A DNA stretch of 64,000 bases from DYCT01 sp051875715 (lineage in GTDB: Bacteria; Bacteroidota; Bacteroidia; Bacteroidales; Bacteroidaceae): NCBI GenBank assembly GCA_051875715.1, contig JBJEHD010000033.1, forward strand, positions 4,785-68,784, given 5' to 3'. The translations under genes and the position numbers were made by a program. Positions 46,201 to 54,807 of the stretch are shown here, piece by piece; position 1 is the first letter of the stretch; the number at the start of each line of letters is the position of its first letter. The notes under the pieces are model-generated. The model was not told where the DNA came from, did no database searches, and saw only the letters and a program-made list of their open reading frames with translations.

Positions 46201-46379
46201 GCACCGTCGACCGTCAAGCCCTTCGTGGAGCCGACGCGGGCCGGCACACGGGTCGTGAACAGGACGGCCTCGCCGGCCTCGAACCCACCCCGTTCCTCTT
46301 CCACAGAGGGGAGCGTGTCCGAGCAAGCGGCCAGCAGGCCTGCCATCAGCCCATAGATTATCGTTCTGAATCTCATCAT
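43275..46379 (-). CDS. Fimbrillin-family lipoprotein with large GLUG-like C-terminal region
   Basis: A 1034-residue lipoprotein (GLLAAC, Cys19), starting at the double ATG at 46379. There is no TRA; the basic residue at the usual distance is Lys53 in GSTKG, with TTR at 42-44 as an alternative. The fimbrillin domain ends near 380 (VTAWVEDWTEL). Then comes a long beta-helix-like region: VIKSRDELIAFLEN, ATLAGLVGVNHGTIYRC, GFVGGIAAV and GGGIAGYATGNVSNNTFEYG. It is the largest subunit of the operon and probably an adhesin. Confidence 0.85.
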   Translation of the reverse strand: MMRFRTIIYGLMAGLLAACSDTLPSVEEERGGFEAGEAVLFTTRVPARVGSTKGLTVDGALLDSYQTIQRDYTLSVRMYEKDVEEVLAQCTYKPRPATEPTETNNGFDENGRLAPAPTAAENPLCWPSNVREYGFEAVAGTATLEADQSNQEKWLAQDRLHGYAFMPLLDDAKAEGEQGVDKIGELNYHTNRVWGSYNKTWQEASGEMMQPDDYKCIPLFLQHQRAWITIILRAGEGVKREALDFATAAENIQMTINSYAAGSSTAFPIDKSWASEEFIDYLKDKNGEAESHVSTTRYDAIVEPHNYATNKEEEVIARVNLSKQNFSFYANSDARYKNGTEADKEQADKDYDLQAGKHLTLDVTLSRDSRKILVTAWVEDWTELATSTICDDYGQNGDPVVIKSRDELIAFLENPKTNRQGSTGIIQPTELVLDLPDDPWTGEYDLHATLNLAGSTLVTEHRMFSLMSSSGNLVNGTVRVADGATVDCAIAARNEGTLERVNVLTGEGAAAATATLAGLVGVNHGTIYRCSSTLPVYGATPTKVADANGTTYDGFVGGIAAVSVSKDGTSMAVIDGCTVNAPVDGAASDGVSVAVRGGGIAGYATGNVSNNTFEYGISVKQDAARFKNIFGEAGAANLRANGNGWPTGALNLVNETSPDSNPNRYSGSVYDAVIASQKELAILMSSAYNVSGKNYRISADFTVESSNDENNDWPYGTVAADELEHTNNVRFNLDGNDKVVTLTGTKTVKTTDGVRPGEGTETTYVTAPMLFNYVLGEIKNLTLYLDKSIVAAPSYSVEMSTYSATDAIAPLAYAVYGSNGKLTNVKVKAHKDSEGVNDVFVQAATPAGLVVWAYGGATITNCKVQVPVRMWLPANMGVQSKHYAGGMVACAGQARLDKCVYLVQTGDAVCGAETSPKAIQSANYYYGGLVGGTSTKGEEEPCLQITDCTSWFIATKVSEENPDKSSKGAIIGYTCYAKNDSESTITNGMDLVNKSEGNWWPLSAVGACEWAADLNEEQVIGKRNGVAPSYEADF

Positions 46380-46392
46380 TCCTTTTCGTTTC

Positions 46393-48261
46393 TCAGGTTC
46401 CATGCTGGATGGTTCCGTCCGTCGGGTACTCCAGTTCGTCGGCCGGGACAATCCAATCCAGAATCTCCGTACGCACGATGGCAAGCGTGCCTCGACGGAG
46501 TTCCACATTCCATATATACTTATACCCGCTTCGCAGGTTCTTGAGTTGCACGTCCGTCACCTGGTAGGTGGCCTCGTGCACGATGCCCGTCGAAACCTCA
46601 ATCCAAGTGATGCGTATGGCCTGCAACAGGCCGAAGGCAAGTGCGTTATACGACTTCAGCGAGCCGGTCGGGTAGCCGAAGTTGCCGTCCTCGCCGGCTT
46701 CGGCATCGTACATGTCGAACATTTCGAACGAGGTGCCGTAGGGGTTCTTGTGTAGTTGCTCGTCGGTATACCGGGAGATGTCCACCAACTTGTAGGTGGT
46801 CGGTTCCACCTGTCCGGCATCATTCAGTTCGGTGAAGACATAGGCGGTGTCGCTGACACCCAGCAGTTCCACCTTCAGCACGTGGTTCTTGTCGATGACA
46901 ACCGAGAGGTCGGCCGATGCCTTGATGTTCACCTGCACCTGGCTGAACTGATGCTTGAAGTACAGGTTGACGCGGTTGGTGTTCTGCGTGGCACCCAGCG
47001 GAGCCTGGATGGTCAGGGCCTGGCAGATGTCCGGCTGGTCGGTGATGCTGTTGACCGTGTAGGTGACGTTTCCTCCTTCATCGCGCACCGGCCGTCGGGT
47101 CAGGTCGAAGGCGTTGGCAGGCAGCACCTGCACCAGGTCCATTGTCTTCTTCTCCTGCAACCGCTGGAAATAGAACGTGTAGCGCGGATTCGTCTCGTCG
47201 TAGCGCACGTTGCCGTACTCGTCGGTGAGGTAATAGGTCCGGTTGTCCGCCTCATCCACCTCGATGGCGGCCAGGTACTTGTTGGTGGCGGTGTTGTACA
47301 GATAGGCCGGCTTGCCGTTTTCGTCCAGTCTCACCTCGATGTCCGTTCCTTCCGTAGCACCGGTATAGCCCATTTTGTCGTAGTACATCTGATACTGCAC
47401 CCATCCGTATTTCCGGTGCACGGGGTCCACGGGTGTTTCCGTGGCCAGCGCCTCCGAATATTTGCACGACCATCCGTAGGCGTAGTAATATTGTTTGCCC
47501 ACGAAGTCATCGGGATCGATGCCGTCGGGCAGGCGGTCCTTCACCTGGTTTTCGTAGTTTTTGCCTGTTTCGAGGAAGGTGCGCAGTTCTTCCCACGTGG
47601 CAAATTCCAAGTGCTCCGTGCCATACAGTTCGTAGCCGTTGTCCACCCACTGCTCCTCTTGGCTGCCCATGTTCTTTTTGTAGTCCACATCGGCGGGTTT
47701 GAACTTCAGCGACTCGGAAAAACGGTCGGGGGTGTACCCGATGGTCGTGGCGTGGTTGAGGTCGGTCCACGCCAGGAAGGCGTGCTCCTTTCGGTTCTGC
47801 CAATACAGGCAGGTGGCCTCTGCATCGTTTCCGTCCCCATCGAACAGATTGGGGTCGTTCTCGTCCAGTGCCACAAACGAGTTGCGCCAGTACAGGGCGT
47901 TGCCTACCCCGCCCTTCACCTTCATCCAGGTCGTCACGTCCGTCGCGCCGGACACGTCGAACCGGTCGCTCGTCGTCGATGCCTTGTAATACATCCGGCA
48001 TACGAAGCGGTAGCCCGACGGCATATAGTAGGTCTTTCCCGGGACGGTGGTGAATCCGTCTTCCGCGCGTGTCATGACGTTGCCGGCAGTCGTGCCGGCC
48101 GCGAAGCGGATCATCTCGCCCGTCTCTGCCTTGTCGTCTTCCGGCGGAAGGCTCACGACCGGGTCGTCGGAGCAGGCCGTCCACGATGCCAGCACCAGCA
48201 GGACAACCGGCATCCACCCGATTCTCTTCGTCCAACGATTGCTATGTATCTTTTCTCTCAA
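46393..48261 (-). CDS. Fimbrillin-family lipoprotein, single extended domain
   Basis: A 622-residue lipoprotein (Cys30 in ASWTAC) that starts with TTG at 48261; the only nearby in-frame ATG (48213) would remove the basic part of the signal peptide. The candidate cleavage site is NVMTRA (Arg65). Fimbrillin features are VNLYFKHQFSQVQVNIKAS and the closing IVRTEILDWIVP near 600. It is 27 bases after the previous gene. Confidence 0.84.
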   Translation of the reverse strand: MREKIHSNRWTKRIGWMPVVLLVLASWTACSDDPVVSLPPEDDKAETGEMIRFAAGTTAGNVMTRAEDGFTTVPGKTYYMPSGYRFVCRMYYKASTTSDRFDVSGATDVTTWMKVKGGVGNALYWRNSFVALDENDPNLFDGDGNDAEATCLYWQNRKEHAFLAWTDLNHATTIGYTPDRFSESLKFKPADVDYKKNMGSQEEQWVDNGYELYGTEHLEFATWEELRTFLETGKNYENQVKDRLPDGIDPDDFVGKQYYYAYGWSCKYSEALATETPVDPVHRKYGWVQYQMYYDKMGYTGATEGTDIEVRLDENGKPAYLYNTATNKYLAAIEVDEADNRTYYLTDEYGNVRYDETNPRYTFYFQRLQEKKTMDLVQVLPANAFDLTRRPVRDEGGNVTYTVNSITDQPDICQALTIQAPLGATQNTNRVNLYFKHQFSQVQVNIKASADLSVVIDKNHVLKVELLGVSDTAYVFTELNDAGQVEPTTYKLVDISRYTDEQLHKNPYGTSFEMFDMYDAEAGEDGNFGYPTGSLKSYNALAFGLLQAIRITWIEVSTGIVHEATYQVTDVQLKNLRSGYKYIWNVELRRGTLAIVRTEILDWIVPADELEYPTDGTIQHGT

Positions 48262-48288
48262 GATTGCTGTTCCTTTCCATGTTTTTGC

Positions 48289-50334
48289 TTAGTCCCATTC
48301 CAGTTCGGCATTGCCGCTACCGGTCGACGGCACCCAGTCCTTCACCAAAGCCCGGAAGGCAATGGCCCCCTTGGTCAGGGTGATGGTGTACGTGTAATGC
48401 AGGCCTTGTTTCCACGCGGTGATGGCGTTGTCCGTCTCGTCGAGGCAGGTGTTCAGCCGCAGGCTGTAGCGGGTGCCGTCGGCCAAAGTGACGCTGAGCA
48501 TGGCCTCGTTGCCGATTGTCTGCGGAATCACGCAATAGTTGTCGAACACGGTCTTTTCGGCCACCACATAGTTGGCCGCGCAGTATCCTTCCATCGCCTT
48601 CTCTACAAGGCCGCCGGGTGCTATCGTGCCATCCAGCAGGCGTAGCGTGCCGGAAGTGTAGAGGTTGGTGATGTCAATCGACGCCCCGTCCAGTTCGACG
48701 GCATCGCTCAAGGCCGAGGTGGCCAGGTTGATGGTTATCTTGCTCATCGCGTGCCGGAAGTGCAAGGGCACATGGCCCGTACGCGGGCTGATGGCCACCT
48801 CTTCGGCCGTACCCACCTTGTCCTTGTCGGCCTCAGCGTCGCAGGCGTAGCCCCACAACACGTCCTTGCCCTGCGCCGGGGTTCCCTGCGTCATGCCGGT
48901 GGTCGACCCGGCGGGCGACAAGGCGCGGAAATACGAGGCATCGCCCTGGCCGGCCCAGTAGATGGTCGGCGTGCAGACCCATTCGCCCTGTTCCGCCGAC
49001 CAGTTCAGCGTCGTGCTCTTCTCCGCAAACGTTTGGACGGTGCTTTTATAGATGTCCAGGCCGCCTTGCTTCAGTACGCCGGCCAGCGTGTCTTTTTTGG
49101 TCACATCGGGTTCGAACTGGATGAGGCCTGTTCCACGGGCCTCCACCGTTGCCCAGTCTTTCAGGGTGGCGGACACCTCGATGGCTACCTTGCGGATGTT
49201 CACGGTCAGGTGGTAGTTGTAGCCGGACTTCATCCGGTCGTCGTCCGTCAGGCCCTCTCCCCACTTGCCCGGGTCATCGGCCAGCATGGCCGCCGTCACC
49301 TTTACCACGTAGTCGTTGCCGTCGGCATCGTATATCTTCAGCAAGTCGTTTCCCTCGCTCAGGAGGGTCAGCGGCGCCACCAAGGCCTGGTAGGTGCAGG
49401 TCGCCTTGCCTTCGGGTGTGGTGGTGCAGGTGCCTTTGTGCATCTTCACCAGGCCGGGTTTCTCCGAGCCTGTCGTCGCTGCATCGACGAGATAGGTCGG
49501 AGCCGTCGTCCTGCAAGTGCGGTTCACACCCTGCAGTTCCAGCCAGGTGTTGTCGAGCGCGTCGGCCTCGAAGCCGTCCTCGGCGGTCAGGGTCACGCTC
49601 ACCTGGCTCATGGCGTGGGTGTAGGGGATGAGCAGTGCGCCATGGTCGCCGCCTGCGTTCTGCGTCCCGTGTGCATAGCGGATGGGGGTCTGTTCGGCAC
49701 TCCACAGCAGGTCGGCCTGGCGGACAGCCTCGGCGGCCGTCTGGTCGTAGGGCACGCTCCAGCCCAGCACGCCGGTCTCCGGGTTCAAGGGCTGGGTGAT
49801 GTTGCCGCCGATGGCGGTTCCTTGTGTGTTGTCGGCTCCCTCGCCGCCGTTGAAGCAGTAGCCGTAGAAACTTTGGAGGTAGTGCTTCTCGGTCCGCAGG
49901 TCGTTGGCTACCGTGCTGAAGTCGTCCCAATAGAGCACGGGCGTCAGGTCGGTGGCCTGCCGGGTCTGGTCTCCCAGGCCCAACGGCAAACGGGTGCCGA
50001 TGGGGGTCACGTCCGCTCCGGCATAGTCGGTGCAGGCCTCACCGCCCTTGGTGAAGGTCACCAGGCGCGGAGCCTGGTCGGCAGGCACCGAAGTGCGTGC
50101 ATCCTCCACGCCGCCATTCCAGGTCACGTGGCGCAGATAGGCCAGCAGGCGGTCTGCGTTGGCAAAGTCCTTGTTGGCCGCCCGGGTACGCGGAGCGTTC
50201 GTGGCGTCGAGCAGGGCGGCGGTGGCAATCGGAGTCTTCCCCTCGCCGTCGAGGTAAGGGTTCTCCACCTCCGCTCCGTCGGTGCAGGAAAGGAGGGCGG
50301 CCAGGCCGCTTATATAAATCCATTTCTTCGTCAT
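48289..50334 (-). CDS. Two-domain fimbrillin lipoprotein
   Basis: A 681-residue lipoprotein (ALLSC, Cys17) with candidate cleavage PRTRA (Arg51). It has two fimbrillin domains in tandem. Each starts with a TP-x-RYAHGTQ or GHVPLHFRHAMSKITI-type strand and ends with the W-motif: IRKVAIEVSATLKDWATV near 394 and LTKGAIAFRALVKDWVPS near 666. It lies 18 bases after the previous gene. Confidence 0.85.
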   Translation of the reverse strand: MTKKWIYISGLAALLSCTDGAEVENPYLDGEGKTPIATAALLDATNAPRTRAANKDFANADRLLAYLRHVTWNGGVEDARTSVPADQAPRLVTFTKGGEACTDYAGADVTPIGTRLPLGLGDQTRQATDLTPVLYWDDFSTVANDLRTEKHYLQSFYGYCFNGGEGADNTQGTAIGGNITQPLNPETGVLGWSVPYDQTAAEAVRQADLLWSAEQTPIRYAHGTQNAGGDHGALLIPYTHAMSQVSVTLTAEDGFEADALDNTWLELQGVNRTCRTTAPTYLVDAATTGSEKPGLVKMHKGTCTTTPEGKATCTYQALVAPLTLLSEGNDLLKIYDADGNDYVVKVTAAMLADDPGKWGEGLTDDDRMKSGYNYHLTVNIRKVAIEVSATLKDWATVEARGTGLIQFEPDVTKKDTLAGVLKQGGLDIYKSTVQTFAEKSTTLNWSAEQGEWVCTPTIYWAGQGDASYFRALSPAGSTTGMTQGTPAQGKDVLWGYACDAEADKDKVGTAEEVAISPRTGHVPLHFRHAMSKITINLATSALSDAVELDGASIDITNLYTSGTLRLLDGTIAPGGLVEKAMEGYCAANYVVAEKTVFDNYCVIPQTIGNEAMLSVTLADGTRYSLRLNTCLDETDNAITAWKQGLHYTYTITLTKGAIAFRALVKDWVPSTGSGNAELEWD

Positions 50335-50352
50335 AGTCTGATGTGCTTTCTG

Positions 50353-52464
50353 TTAAAACCAGATACCTGTATCGCCCGACTCCAGCGTCGTCCAGTCGGT
50401 GATGGTGGCGGTCACCTTGATTTCCGTCTTGGTGAGGAGCAGGGTGTAGACGTATTTCTCGCCGGCCTTCCATTCCGTGATGGCCGAGTAAGCCTCTCCG
50501 CTTCCCTGCACGCGCACCGGGATGTTCTTGATTTCCGCCGTGTACACGTCGTCCACCGCCGAACCGTCGGCCGTCATGACGGATATCTTGAACCGCAGGC
50601 CGTCCAGCGGTTGGGGCACGATGGCATCGTGGCGTTGCTTGTCGTCGGCTGCATTGTGCAGGGGGTAGAGTGCGAGGCCGTCCCGCCGCTCGATGCTCCG
50701 GCTGTGCAGCCCCACATAGCCCGTAGTGTAGCCTCCCTCGATTTCCACCTTTGTGTTGGCACCCAGGTTGACCGCATTGTCCACGTCGGTCGTTTTGAGG
50801 TTGACCACCACCTGGGCCATCATGTAGCGGAAGTTCAGGTTGACGGCCGCCTCGCGTGCGCAGATGCCGTGCTCGGCCATATCGACCTCGGCGTGGTAGG
50901 GGCTGCCGCATTCCGTATTCGGGTCAATCTCGGGGGCTCCTATCAGCAGGTTGCTCGGGAAGGCGGAGGCATCGCTGCTGTACGCGCCATTCCACACCCG
51001 GATGCACTGCACGTCGCCGTCTTTCTGCACCAAGGGCTGGCTGGTGCCCGTGGTGGCGGTACGCGGATACACGCCGCGGAAGTGGTAGTGTGTCTGATGG
51101 TCGCGCCAATAGAGCGGCGTGCCGAAGACGCAGTCTTTCTTGGTACCGATCCCGCTGGGGGTGACGGCCGTCTCTTCCGGATAGCAGCCGTCGGCCACGA
51201 GGTCCGCGTTGTACACGCCCGTCTTGCGTGCGGCGTCCGCACCCAGACTCTCGTCGGCGAAGCGGTAGAAGCTGAAGGCCTCCAACGGAGCCGACGAGCC
51301 GCTGCCCGTGCCTACGCCGGCCGTGACGTCGATGGTCGGTGTGACCTCGTCGGCTTCCAGACCGACCCAATCGGTCACCGTGGCCGTCACGTCCACCTGG
51401 GTTTTGTCGACAACGACCTTGAAGATGTAGTGCTTGCCTCGTTCGAAGGCGTGTTCCTCGGCCGGGTTGACCGCATTGATTGCGGCCGCCGTCACGAAGT
51501 AGATGTTTCCGTCGGCCCGGACCTGCAGGATGCGGTCGGTGTCGAGGTATCGGTTGCCGGGCATCATCAGGCCTGTGAAGGTGGCCGTGTAGCCGGCTGC
51601 CGGGGTGGTCTCCTGCCTGAGTGCGATGGTCGACGGGTCTCCTGCCCGGACGGCGGCCGTCGCGCCCTGCATCACATCGACCGTACCAGTCCGATAGGTG
51701 TTGAGGAGGGTCACCGTGGGGGGCGTGGCAAACACGCCGCCGTCGAAGCCTTTGCCGGCCGTCAGGTGCACCGTCACCTTGCTCATGGCGTGGGTGAACA
51801 CGAGGAGGTCGCTGGGCTCCTTGGGAGCCGTGTTTCCGATGACGTCGTCGAACTTCAACGCATAGTCGTGCTCGTCGTCCACCTTGCGGATGTTGTTGCT
51901 GCTGAGGAGGTCGTAGTCGGCCCAGCCGCCCGTCTGGTCGGCCGGCAGAGTCCACGGGAGGGCCTGCCAGTTTGCGACGGTCGCCAGGTTGCGTTCCGCC
52001 TCGGCGGGCAGCACGTAGGCTGCATCGCGCTGGTATGCGTCCACCGCCACGCCGTAGAGGCTGAGTCCGGCTTCGCGACCGGTGGTGTTGGCCGGGTCGG
52101 CGGTGCCGTAGTCGTCCCAATAGCACACGGGCTGCATGGACAGGCTGTTGTGCCTGCCGTCTTTCTCCACTATCGCTGCCCCGATGGTGGCCGTAGTGGT
52201 TTGGCTCACGGTGCCGTGGCCCGTCCAGGTTCCGTCGATGCGCAGCGCGACCTTCGTGCCTGTGGTCAGGGCTTGGTGCACGGCATGTTCCTCCGGGGTC
52301 TCCGAGGCCTTGGTCTGCACGTCCTTCTCGCCCGCCCCGACACCGGCACGCAGCACGATGGCGTTGTCGGCCGCACCGACGCTGTAGGTGGGCGCGGACT
52401 CGTCGCGGCACGCACTCAGCATCGCAACGAGCGCAACGGCATAGATATATCGGTTTCCTTTCAT
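50353..52464 (-). CDS. Two-domain fimbrillin lipoprotein
   Basis: A 703-residue lipoprotein (AMLSAC, Cys19). The basic residue at the conserved place is Lys52 (VQTKAS), not Arg. Two tandem fimbrillin domains end with VDKTQVDVTATVTDWVGL (about 365) and LTKTEIKVTATITDWTTL (about 690); HAMSKVTVHL and RYMMAQVVVNL are the matching inner strands. It lies 6 bases after the previous gene. Confidence 0.86.
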   Translation of the reverse strand: MKGNRYIYAVALVAMLSACRDESAPTYSVGAADNAIVLRAGVGAGEKDVQTKASETPEEHAVHQALTTGTKVALRIDGTWTGHGTVSQTTTATIGAAIVEKDGRHNSLSMQPVCYWDDYGTADPANTTGREAGLSLYGVAVDAYQRDAAYVLPAEAERNLATVANWQALPWTLPADQTGGWADYDLLSSNNIRKVDDEHDYALKFDDVIGNTAPKEPSDLLVFTHAMSKVTVHLTAGKGFDGGVFATPPTVTLLNTYRTGTVDVMQGATAAVRAGDPSTIALRQETTPAAGYTATFTGLMMPGNRYLDTDRILQVRADGNIYFVTAAAINAVNPAEEHAFERGKHYIFKVVVDKTQVDVTATVTDWVGLEADEVTPTIDVTAGVGTGSGSSAPLEAFSFYRFADESLGADAARKTGVYNADLVADGCYPEETAVTPSGIGTKKDCVFGTPLYWRDHQTHYHFRGVYPRTATTGTSQPLVQKDGDVQCIRVWNGAYSSDASAFPSNLLIGAPEIDPNTECGSPYHAEVDMAEHGICAREAAVNLNFRYMMAQVVVNLKTTDVDNAVNLGANTKVEIEGGYTTGYVGLHSRSIERRDGLALYPLHNAADDKQRHDAIVPQPLDGLRFKISVMTADGSAVDDVYTAEIKNIPVRVQGSGEAYSAITEWKAGEKYVYTLLLTKTEIKVTATITDWTTLESGDTGIWF

Positions 52465-52470
52465 TGCTTC

Positions 52471-54780
52471 TTACTGTATTTGAACGTGGTCGTCGCCGGC
52501 CTCCACGTCTTCCCAATCCAGGATGGTGGCCGTGATGTTCTCAATCTTCTTCTTCGAGAGGGTGAAGGTGTAGGTGTAGCGGAAGCCGGGATACCAACGG
52601 TTTATCTTCCACTTCGTCCCTACCTTTTCATACGGGTTCTGCAGGTTGTTGCTGCCCACGCTACCGCTCAGCACATTCGCCATCGACACCCGATACTGGT
52701 TCTTGTCGGGTGTGGTGATGACCAGCACCACGTCGGCCAGGTCTTGCGGGATGGCTCCGTAGTGGGCCCAGCAGAGGCTTCCGTCGGGGTTCTCGGTTGG
52801 CGCGTTCGCAAAGTCGAAGGTGTCCCGGCTATCGGTCGGGACGACGCATCCGTTGCCCATCAGGGCTTTTCCGGCCCGGTGGAGTTGCTCGAACCGAAGG
52901 CCCGTTTTCTGCGCACCGTCGACCAGCGTCACGCGGTCGTCCCCGTCGGTGGTCTTCACCCGGATGGTCACGTCGCTCATCAGGTGGAACATCAGTATCT
53001 TGATGATGCTGTTCGTCGGACCGATGCCCTGGTAGATCTGGTGCGTCGGGTCTGCGGCCGCTTCGGCCTGCGTCCCATCGAAACCTTTCGTGAGGCTGTA
53101 CGTCCACTTGAACGAACCTGCCTCCTCGTTGTCCCCGTCGTCGCGGAAGGGCGCACCCCACGTGTAGTCGCGATACGTCTCGCCGTGCGTCAGCGCGATG
53201 TAGTCGCCGCCGGCACCCGGTTGCGGTGTGGGAGGTTGCGGGCTGGCGGTCGTCTTGTCGCCCACGGCCCGGAAGTGGTAGTAGGCGGTGTTGTCGGGCC
53301 AGTACCAGTTGGACACCGCCCATTTGCCGTCCACGAACGATGCCGCGGCCTTCTCGCCGGCCGTGTAGCCGGTCTGCCAGGTGTAACCCTCATACGCGTC
53401 GGTGATGACGGTATTGTCCGGGTCCAGTGCACGGTAGAAGTCGACTCCCGACGTCACCGCTTCGCCCCGTTCCTCCAGTTGGAGGGTGATGCGGGCATTG
53501 CTGGGCGTCACATTGTCGGCCGTCACCTCTTCCCAATCCAAAATCTGTGCGGTCAGGCCTTTTATCTTGGCTTTCTCCACCGTGAAGGTGAACGCATAGT
53601 TCACGCCGGCCAGCAGCTTCGTTCCTTCGCCCAGGACGGACTCCTTCACCGTAACACCGCCGTCGCTGCTGTTCACCCACTGGCCCAGGCCGTCCTTTCG
53701 GTTGCGGATGGCATCGTACAAGGCCCGCATGGACACCTTGTAGTGGTTTCGGTCGATGGTGAAGGCGAAGGCATCCTCCACGAGGCCGTCGCGCAGGTTG
53801 GTGCCGGGCAGTACGTAGGCCTGCAGCGTGTAGTAGTCGCCGGCTTCCTTCTTCTGCGGGGTGGTTTGCTGCAGGTAAATGCTCGAAAACGCCGTTTGGT
53901 TCTCGTCGGTCAGGGGCTGGAACTCGCCTTTCTTCAGGTCGAAGGTGCCTTTGCCGTAGAATCCTTTCAAGGCAAAGTTGTTGTCGGTTCCTGCAGGTAA
54001 ATCGCTGAACTGGAAGTCGGAGCCGTCGCCCGCGAAGCCGTCGCCGCACTTGATGCGGATGGTCAGTTTTGCCAGGGCGTGGTAGAACATCAGGTTGCCG
54101 GTGTCGAACTTCATCGCTTGCTGATTGTTGAACTTCAGCCGATTGTCCGGTTTGCCCTGCGCCGTGTTGTCGGCCAGGTTGTTGCAGAAGCACAGGTCCT
54201 CGCGAGCAAAGGTGGTGGCGGTCTGGGGCGCGCTGACCGACCAGTACACCTGCGTCGGGGCGTTGGCTTCCACGTTCTCCCAGTGGGTGGGTTCCTGGGC
54301 TGTCGCGCCGTCGGTGGTGCGCCATTCCCAGGTGGTGGTGGGCTGATTGGGCACGGCCAGTGCCCAGATGCTCAGCATGGAGGATCGGGCATGGGCATCG
54401 TCCCAGTAGCGGGCGTTCGAGCCGAAGTCGATGGGCGCTTTGCCGTCGGTTTCGGCACCCGCTGTGCCCCATGTCGCACAGTAGAGGGGTGTCTCTCTTG
54501 TCCCTTCGGGATACGCCCAGGGTTCATCCTTGGTCTCTGTGTTGTACTGGCTCCTCATCGATGTCCGGATGCCGGTGCCGGCAGGCATGGCCTTCAGCTC
54601 CTTGCCGCTGCCGTCGGTGATGACGGCACGCGTAAGTGTCCGACTGTCGTCCATGCCTCCCACCGACATCGCGATGGGGGATTTCCCCCCGTCGATGATG
54701 TCGACAGTTGACACATCGTCGGTGCAGGCGGCAAAGGCCGTCAGCACCGACAATACCAATATGTGATATCTCGTTCGCAA
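52471..54780 (-). CDS. Two-domain fimbrillin lipoprotein
   Basis: A 769-residue lipoprotein (AFAAC, Cys19) starting with TTG at 54780, with no in-frame ATG in front of the signal peptide. The candidate cleavage site is TLTRA (Arg51). Two tandem domains end with VEKAKIKGLTAQILDWEEV (about 415) and LSKKKIENITATILDWEDV (about 755). FYHALAKLTIRIK and LFHLMSDVTIRVK type strands are the internal match. It lies 27 bases after the previous gene. Confidence 0.86.
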   Translation of the reverse strand: MRTRYHILVLSVLTAFAACTDDVSTVDIIDGGKSPIAMSVGGMDDSRTLTRAVITDGSGKELKAMPAGTGIRTSMRSQYNTETKDEPWAYPEGTRETPLYCATWGTAGAETDGKAPIDFGSNARYWDDAHARSSMLSIWALAVPNQPTTTWEWRTTDGATAQEPTHWENVEANAPTQVYWSVSAPQTATTFAREDLCFCNNLADNTAQGKPDNRLKFNNQQAMKFDTGNLMFYHALAKLTIRIKCGDGFAGDGSDFQFSDLPAGTDNNFALKGFYGKGTFDLKKGEFQPLTDENQTAFSSIYLQQTTPQKKEAGDYYTLQAYVLPGTNLRDGLVEDAFAFTIDRNHYKVSMRALYDAIRNRKDGLGQWVNSSDGGVTVKESVLGEGTKLLAGVNYAFTFTVEKAKIKGLTAQILDWEEVTADNVTPSNARITLQLEERGEAVTSGVDFYRALDPDNTVITDAYEGYTWQTGYTAGEKAAASFVDGKWAVSNWYWPDNTAYYHFRAVGDKTTASPQPPTPQPGAGGDYIALTHGETYRDYTWGAPFRDDGDNEEAGSFKWTYSLTKGFDGTQAEAAADPTHQIYQGIGPTNSIIKILMFHLMSDVTIRVKTTDGDDRVTLVDGAQKTGLRFEQLHRAGKALMGNGCVVPTDSRDTFDFANAPTENPDGSLCWAHYGAIPQDLADVVLVITTPDKNQYRVSMANVLSGSVGSNNLQNPYEKVGTKWKINRWYPGFRYTYTFTLSKKKIENITATILDWEDVEAGDDHVQIQ

Positions 54781-54807
54781 AACGTTTTTCTGTTAGGGTC
54801 CTCTTGG

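Noticed and set aside
48751..54000. Uninterrupted plus-strand frame of 1749 codons opposite the two-domain fimbrillin genes
   Set aside because: GC-rich codon bias of the real minus-strand genes removes stops from the antisense frame. The product has no signal peptide or domain and crosses three gene boundaries.
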